Assembly: GCA_017513285.1 (NCBI GenBank)
Contig: JAFXGD010000002.1
Span: 1 to 32,998, forward strand
DNA length: 32,998 nt
Source: Alphaproteobacteria bacterium
GTDB lineage: Bacteria; Pseudomonadota; Alphaproteobacteria; Rs-D84
Reading direction: 5' to 3'
Shown here: in pieces, positions 28,806 through 32,998 of the stretch
How the letters are laid out: each line of letters starts with the position of its first letter
How positions within the stretch are numbered: position 1 is the stretch's first letter
Notes under the pieces: generated by a model
Database searches by the model: none
Told to the model about the DNA's origin: nothing
What the model saw: the letters and a program-made list of their open reading frames with translations, nothing else
Program-made: the position numbers and the translations under genes

Positions 28806-31541
28806 ATGAATAAATTTGGCATATCACTTTTGTGTTTGATGACATTTATGGCGGATTCTGTTGCGGCGCCTGCTGTACGCAGGGGGCGTAATGATACGAC
28901 CACGGCAACCACCACCACAACAACAACTGCGGCACGGGCGGCGGTGCGCGGTGCATCGCGTACGTCGGGTGGCGGTGATGCGACAACCACTGTGGCGGCA
29001 CGCAGTGCATCACGGGCGCCGGTTGCGGCACGGGCGGCCACGGCATCAACGGTTGTTGCACGTGCAGGGGCCAAGCAAAATGTTATCAGTACCGGTACAA
29101 AAGTTGCGGCGGCAACACAGAATACGGCGGTCAGTGCCGAATGCCGACAGAAATTTGAAGGATGTATGGATTCTTTTTGTATGTTGGATAATGAAACCGG
29201 TGGTCGTTGCATCTGCAGTAATAAAAATGCCGAATTTGATGATATTTTGGCCGAAATAGAAAAATTAGATCAGCAATCTTATCAAATGGCGACATTGGGG
29301 TTGGAACGGTTGCAAATGGGTGCCGATGCCGATGCGGCAATTGCCAATGCAAATGCGGCCGCCGATGCTGTTTTAAGGGGTGGTCAGAATACGGATGCGC
29401 GTTCGGCATTGGATTTGTCTATGTGGGATACGCCAATTGATATTGAAGAGGTCGAAGAGTCTATCTTTGGGGGCAGTGAATCAGCCATTGCAGGTAAAGA
29501 GGGTGATGCGCTGTATAATGAAGCCACCAATATTTGTGCGACCCAGGTGCCAGAGTGTGCATCTGATATGAATATGTTAAAGTTAATGTATCTGCAACGT
29601 ATCAAATCGGATTGTGCGGCATATGAAAACAGTTTAAAGGCACGTCGTAATGACAGTCAGAAAAAACTGACCGCCGCCGAACAGGCGTTGCGTGAAGAAG
29701 CGTTAACCCAATTGCGTTCTGCGAATAGATATGATTTGGGCGAATGTACAATTGAATTCAAGAGTTGTATGCAAACAACAGCCGGTTGTGGTAAAGATTT
29801 TGCACAATGTGCATCAATTGCCGCAATGGATGCGACAAATTCTTCGACGAAATCTTCGAAATCACCGAAAAAGTTTGCTATCCAAGGGGCGGCGACCGTT
29901 ATTGAAATTCAAGCGACAACATATGATACTTTGATGGGCAAAAAGCCATTGTGCGAAACGGTATTAAAGTCTTGCACATTGGTGGCGGATAAAGTTTGGG
30001 ATACTTTCTTGAAAGAAGTTGCGCCACAGTTAAAAAGTGCGGAATTAATTGCAGAAGATAATGTACGTCAGAATTGCATTGGTAATATTGCATCTTGTTT
30101 CCAGAAGGCCTGTAAAGATAACATGGATCCAAATGATCCGGATGGGTCGTATGACGTGTGTTTGTCACGGCCGGAAACCATGTTGGATTTTTGTAAGGTG
30201 CCATTGAATGCATGTGGTATTGTTGCCACGGTCGAAGGGGCAGAAGAAAATCAGATTTGGGGCTTTGTAAAAGATCGTTTGGCATCTATTCGTGTTGATT
30301 CGTGTACGAAATCAATTAAAGAATGCTTGACCGCAGAAGACAGGTGCGGTGCAGACTATTCGCAATGTATCGGGTTGGATACAGATACAATTGTTCGTAT
30401 GTGCCCAGAAGAAAAACTGTTCGGATGTGAAGTGCAATCGGCAGAAAAGACGGGTGGGGTGGATGTGTACGAACGTATTGAATCCTATATCACGGGTATC
30501 ATGTTGAATATGGATAATAATTTCTTGAAGCAGTGTCAAAAAGCCGCCGATGAAGCCATGATTCGTGTTTGTGGTGATACAGAAAACTGTAATGCATTGA
30601 CAATTGATGATGGAATTGGTTCCCGTTCTTTGGAATATAAATTGTGCAAGGTTAATGAAGCGGGTGAGCCGATTGACAGCAAATGCGCACAAACAGTGGA
30701 TCAGATTTTGGATAACGAATTGGGGTATGGTTGTGAGGAAAAATCGGCCGAAGGCGATTGTATAAAATGGAATGACCGTATTAATTATGCGGGACATGTG
30801 GTTGGGGTTATTCCATGGGATATGGTTGAATTCTTTGATGAAAATGGTGATTTAAAACCTGATAGTGCAATATATGACAGATATGACGATTTGACAGAAG
30901 AAGAGCAGGCGGAAATAAAATTGCTGTATCGTAACGTCAAAATGGCAATTGATACAATCGAATCTGATACACGGGTTGATTTTTGTATGAATGGTCGTCA
31001 GGTTCAAGGACTGCGTAAGTCCACCGATGATGGCGATTTTATATCTATGTTTGGCAAGGAAAATCAGCGCTTTGATGCATTGACAAAACAAATGCGTCAA
31101 AAAATTGCGACGGCGGCATTAAAGAAGGCCAAAGATAATTATGCAAAGAAAATGGATGAATTTGCAGAACGTAAGGCCCAAGACTATGTTGCACTGGGCC
31201 AGCGTATCGCAGCCGCAGAACAGAAAAATGCGTATGATGCACGACGTGAAGATGCACGTATCGCATGTGTTAATATGGCAAAGAGTGCAACATTGGGAAC
31301 ATCGTATGGAAAACGGAATTTGAAATCTGTGGCGTATGATACCAATGTGGCGCCGGATACTTTGATTGGTTCGCATTCACGTAATGATTGGAATTATAAA
31401 GAAGTGACGACCACTACATTTGATATGGAAACATTAATGTGTACCAAGTGTGTACGTGTGCAAACGTGTACAAAGCCAAAACGTAAATGGTGTAAAACCT
31501 GGGGCGAGGAAAAAGAAACATGCACCAATATTCAATTATAG
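28806..31541 (+). CDS. Giant secreted cysteine-rich protein, paralogue 1 (911 aa)
   Basis: Signal peptide (MNKFGISLLCLMTFMADSVA), then about 85 residues of Thr/Ala/Arg-rich low complexity with a DNA-level repeat (GCGGCACGGGCGGC twice). From about residue 112 on come many cysteine modules with a fixed C-x6-C step: CRQKFEGC, CATQVPEC, CTIEFKSC, CETVLKSC, CIGNIASC, CKVPLNAC, CTKSIKEC. Two stretches (29745-29810, 30303-30368) have four cysteines exactly seven apart. A charged coiled-coil-like region (about 760-830) precedes a Cys-rich end (CTKCVRVQTC, KWCKTWGEEKETC). No known family or catalytic motif is recognised. The start at 28806 has GGAAGGG upstream; the frame before it is promoter. Probably a disulphide-stabilised periplasmic or surface structural protein. 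The next gene, a paralogue, overlaps its end by 22 nt. Confidence 0.85.
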   Translation: MNKFGISLLCLMTFMADSVAAPAVRRGRNDTTTATTTTTTTAARAAVRGASRTSGGGDATTTVAARSASRAPVAARAATASTVVARAGAKQNVISTGTKVAAATQNTAVSAECRQKFEGCMDSFCMLDNETGGRCICSNKNAEFDDILAEIEKLDQQSYQMATLGLERLQMGADADAAIANANAAADAVLRGGQNTDARSALDLSMWDTPIDIEEVEESIFGGSESAIAGKEGDALYNEATNICATQVPECASDMNMLKLMYLQRIKSDCAAYENSLKARRNDSQKKLTAAEQALREEALTQLRSANRYDLGECTIEFKSCMQTTAGCGKDFAQCASIAAMDATNSSTKSSKSPKKFAIQGAATVIEIQATTYDTLMGKKPLCETVLKSCTLVADKVWDTFLKEVAPQLKSAELIAEDNVRQNCIGNIASCFQKACKDNMDPNDPDGSYDVCLSRPETMLDFCKVPLNACGIVATVEGAEENQIWGFVKDRLASIRVDSCTKSIKECLTAEDRCGADYSQCIGLDTDTIVRMCPEEKLFGCEVQSAEKTGGVDVYERIESYITGIMLNMDNNFLKQCQKAADEAMIRVCGDTENCNALTIDDGIGSRSLEYKLCKVNEAGEPIDSKCAQTVDQILDNELGYGCEEKSAEGDCIKWNDRINYAGHVVGVIPWDMVEFFDENGDLKPDSAIYDRYDDLTEEEQAEIKLLYRNVKMAIDTIESDTRVDFCMNGRQVQGLRKSTDDGDFISMFGKENQRFDALTKQMRQKIATAALKKAKDNYAKKMDEFAERKAQDYVALGQRIAAAEQKNAYDARREDARIACVNMAKSATLGTSYGKRNLKSVAYDTNVAPDTLIGSHSRNDWNYKEVTTTTFDMETLMCTKCVRVQTCTKPKRKWCKTWGEEKETCTNIQL

Positions 31542-32998
31542 GTCTTGTTATTTCGACATTGTGTTATGTGGGATTGGTGGGGAATGTGGCCGTTGCGGCT
31601 GCGGCCCCACAGTCTAAACAATCTGTTGTGTCGGCGGGGACAAATGTTGTGGCCGCAACGGCGGATACAACCATATCCAATACATGTAAAGACAAATTTA
31701 ATGGATGTATGGATTTAATGTGCATGGATGATAATGTCAGTGGTGGCAGATGTCTGTGTAATAATAAAATCTTTGAATTAGAAAAAATCGCATCCAGTAT
31801 AACTGATATTAATTTGCAATCGGTGACGTTGGAAAATTTTGGTGAAACGGCATTGTCCGATACACCCGTGACTGTCAAAAATAAAAAATCTGGGTTGGAT
31901 TTGTCTATGTGGGATTCTGATGTGTCGGAATTTGATGACGAAGATGATTCAGAATCGGATGCAGATGATTTGGTGCGTGGTGGCGCTTTGATGGCGCAGT
32001 CCGCCCGGTTATGTGGCGACAGATTTCCCGAATGTGCAAATGATATTTCTGTGCTGACGGCGATGTATGATGCGTCGACACGGTCCGACTGTGCGGCATA
32101 TGAAAACGCATTAAAGAAGCAAAAGACAGATGCCAATCGTAAATTGGCATCGGCACAAAGTGCGATGCGCACGGCGGCATTGGATAAATTGCAATCTGCG
32201 AATAAATATGATTTGGGCGAATGTACAATCGCATTTACAGAATGTATGCAAACGACGGCGGAATGCGGAACTGATTTTTCCAAATGTGCTGTATTGGTTG
32301 CAATGGATAATGCGGGTACACGTTCCATGACGAACGGTGACACATACAAAATTACGGGTGTTGGTTCGGGGGTTGAGATATCGGCATCGACATATGACGT
32401 GTTGGAATCAAAGCGTCCGCTGTGTGACACGGTATTAAAATCATGCACATCGGTTGCGGATAAAGTGTGGGATGCGTTTTTGCATGCGAATGCAGCCCAG
32501 ATAAAAAGTGCAGAATTGATTGCGGAAAACAATGTCCGCCAAGAATGTATTGGACGTATATCTGATTGCTTTGTAAAGGGATGTAAAGACAACATTGACC
32601 CCAGTGATCCGGATGGTTCTTATGATGCATGTTTGACCCGGCCGGAAACGATGATGTCGATATGTACGGTTCCATTAAATTCATGTGGTGTTGATACGTC
32701 CGATGTTGACACGGCACGGGCGGCACCGATATGGAACTTTGTTGTGGACAGATTGGCATCCATGCGTGTTGATTCATGCACGTCTGCGGTTAAGGAATGC
32801 TTGACTGCAGAAGGCAGGTGTGGGCCGGATTATTCGAACTGTGTTGGGTTGGATACAGACACGATAATTCGCATGTGTCCATATGATAAATTGGTTGGGT
32901 GTCAGCAGAAATATGGTGATGTTGAAATTCGTGGTGATGCGGTCTATGACGAATTGGCGACGATGGTACGTGGTTTGATGGTAAATATAGATAATAAA
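31520..32998 (+). CDS. Giant secreted cysteine-rich protein, paralogue 2 (3' partial)
   Basis: 493 codons are open from ATG 31520 to the window edge. Signal peptide MHQYSIIGLVISTLCYVGLV...AVA, then a module order the same as in the gene before it: CKDKFNGCMDLMCM, GLDLSMWDSD, CGDRFPEC, SDCAAYENALKK, YDLGECTIAFTEC, CDTVLKSC, CIGRISDC, NIDPSDPDGSYDACLTRPETM, CTVPLNSC, RVDSCTSAVKEC and GLDTDTIIRMCP. The Thr-rich linker of paralogue 1 is almost absent and an acidic stretch (DVSEFDDEDDSESDADD) is added. The two C-x6-C-x6-C-x6-C ladders are kept (32222-32287, 32777-32842). AGGA lies 9-10 nt before the ATG, within the end of paralogue 1, so the two are co-translated. Function unknown. Confidence 0.85.
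   Translation, partial: MHQYSIIGLVISTLCYVGLVGNVAVAAAAPQSKQSVVSAGTNVVAATADTTISNTCKDKFNGCMDLMCMDDNVSGGRCLCNNKIFELEKIASSITDINLQSVTLENFGETALSDTPVTVKNKKSGLDLSMWDSDVSEFDDEDDSESDADDLVRGGALMAQSARLCGDRFPECANDISVLTAMYDASTRSDCAAYENALKKQKTDANRKLASAQSAMRTAALDKLQSANKYDLGECTIAFTECMQTTAECGTDFSKCAVLVAMDNAGTRSMTNGDTYKITGVGSGVEISASTYDVLESKRPLCDTVLKSCTSVADKVWDAFLHANAAQIKSAELIAENNVRQECIGRISDCFVKGCKDNIDPSDPDGSYDACLTRPETMMSICTVPLNSCGVDTSDVDTARAAPIWNFVVDRLASMRVDSCTSAVKECLTAEGRCGPDYSNCVGLDTDTIIRMCPYDKLVGCQQKYGDVEIRGDAVYDELATMVRGLMVNIDNK

Noticed and set aside
28897-29060. CRISPR-like or tandem DNA repeat
   Set aside because: The repeated GC-rich words are low-complexity Thr/Ala/Arg coding sequence inside the signal-proximal linker, not spaced direct repeats.
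31564-32595. A 343-codon open frame on the minus strand
   Set aside because: It lies wholly opposite the second giant Cys-rich gene, has no ribosome binding site or promoter, and its Ser/Ala/Leu-rich product is the mirror of that gene's codon pattern. The plus frame has a signal peptide and a paralogue.

Overview
The window reads as a piece of a compact chromosome from an alphaproteobacterium-like, Gram-negative, anaerobic bacterium. Support for this comes from outer-membrane assembly genes (lptC, lptB, a BamE-type lipoprotein, OmpA-type and EnvC-type envelope proteins), a CarD/CdnL-family regulator, L28 and RpoA of proteobacterial type, and a full-length pyruvate:ferredoxin oxidoreductase (NifJ), which points to life without oxygen. 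Base composition is moderately AT-rich and leucine is written very largely as TTG. A host-associated (gut) lineage is an inference, strengthened by a DUF4301 protein whose relatives I know mainly from Bacteroidota. Genes are tightly packed. No stretch above 300 bases lacks a gene, and there are no rRNAs, insertion sequences, CRISPR arrays or phage modules.

Layout. 1-2182: tail of a TM2-like membrane protein, then on the minus strand DUF4301, rpmB (L28) and tRNA-Leu(CAA). 2273-6645: clpB lacking its N-terminal domain behind a heat-shock-like promoter; a minus-strand VirB11-type ATPase with a 62-aa partner; two lipoproteins, one an FKBP-type prolyl isomerase. 6668-11319: lptC-lptB overlapping by 4 nt with no lptA between them, a secreted protein, an OmpA-domain lipoprotein, a 51-aa gene and a 138-aa gene. 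11352-17619: tyrS, an unknown gene, an EnvC/M23 coiled-coil protein, a degenerate Fic protein followed directly by an APH-fold kinase, and the periplasmic protease ctpA. 17618-23974: a Cys-motif protein with a ClpP-like protein, nifJ-bamE, a Cys-rich secreted protein and carD. 24062-26661: four tandem, divergent paralogues of an unrecognised family plus a small secreted protein. 26666-28737: rpoA and rplQ, away from the usual ribosomal protein operon, with a very long hairpin and a 52-aa gene between them. 28749-32998: two tandem, very large, secreted cysteine-rich paralogues, the second cut off by the window edge.

Transcription signals are unusually legible. Most promoters are a TTGNNN-type -35, a 17-bp spacer and a TATAAT-like -10, and each convergent gene pair shares one hairpin terminator usable in both directions. 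Several genes (lptC, the EnvC-like gene, the gene at 22735) have the ATG 6-7 nt after the -10 box and no Shine-Dalgarno sequence, so they look leaderless. One divergent pair appears to share a single palindromic TTGCAA -35 box.

Most promising as undescribed biology: the giant secreted proteins with cysteine every seventh residue (C-x6-C-x6-C-x6-C, twice in each paralogue), the tandem family beside rpoA, the roughly 100-nt hairpin after rpoA, and the Fic(His to Gln)-kinase pair.
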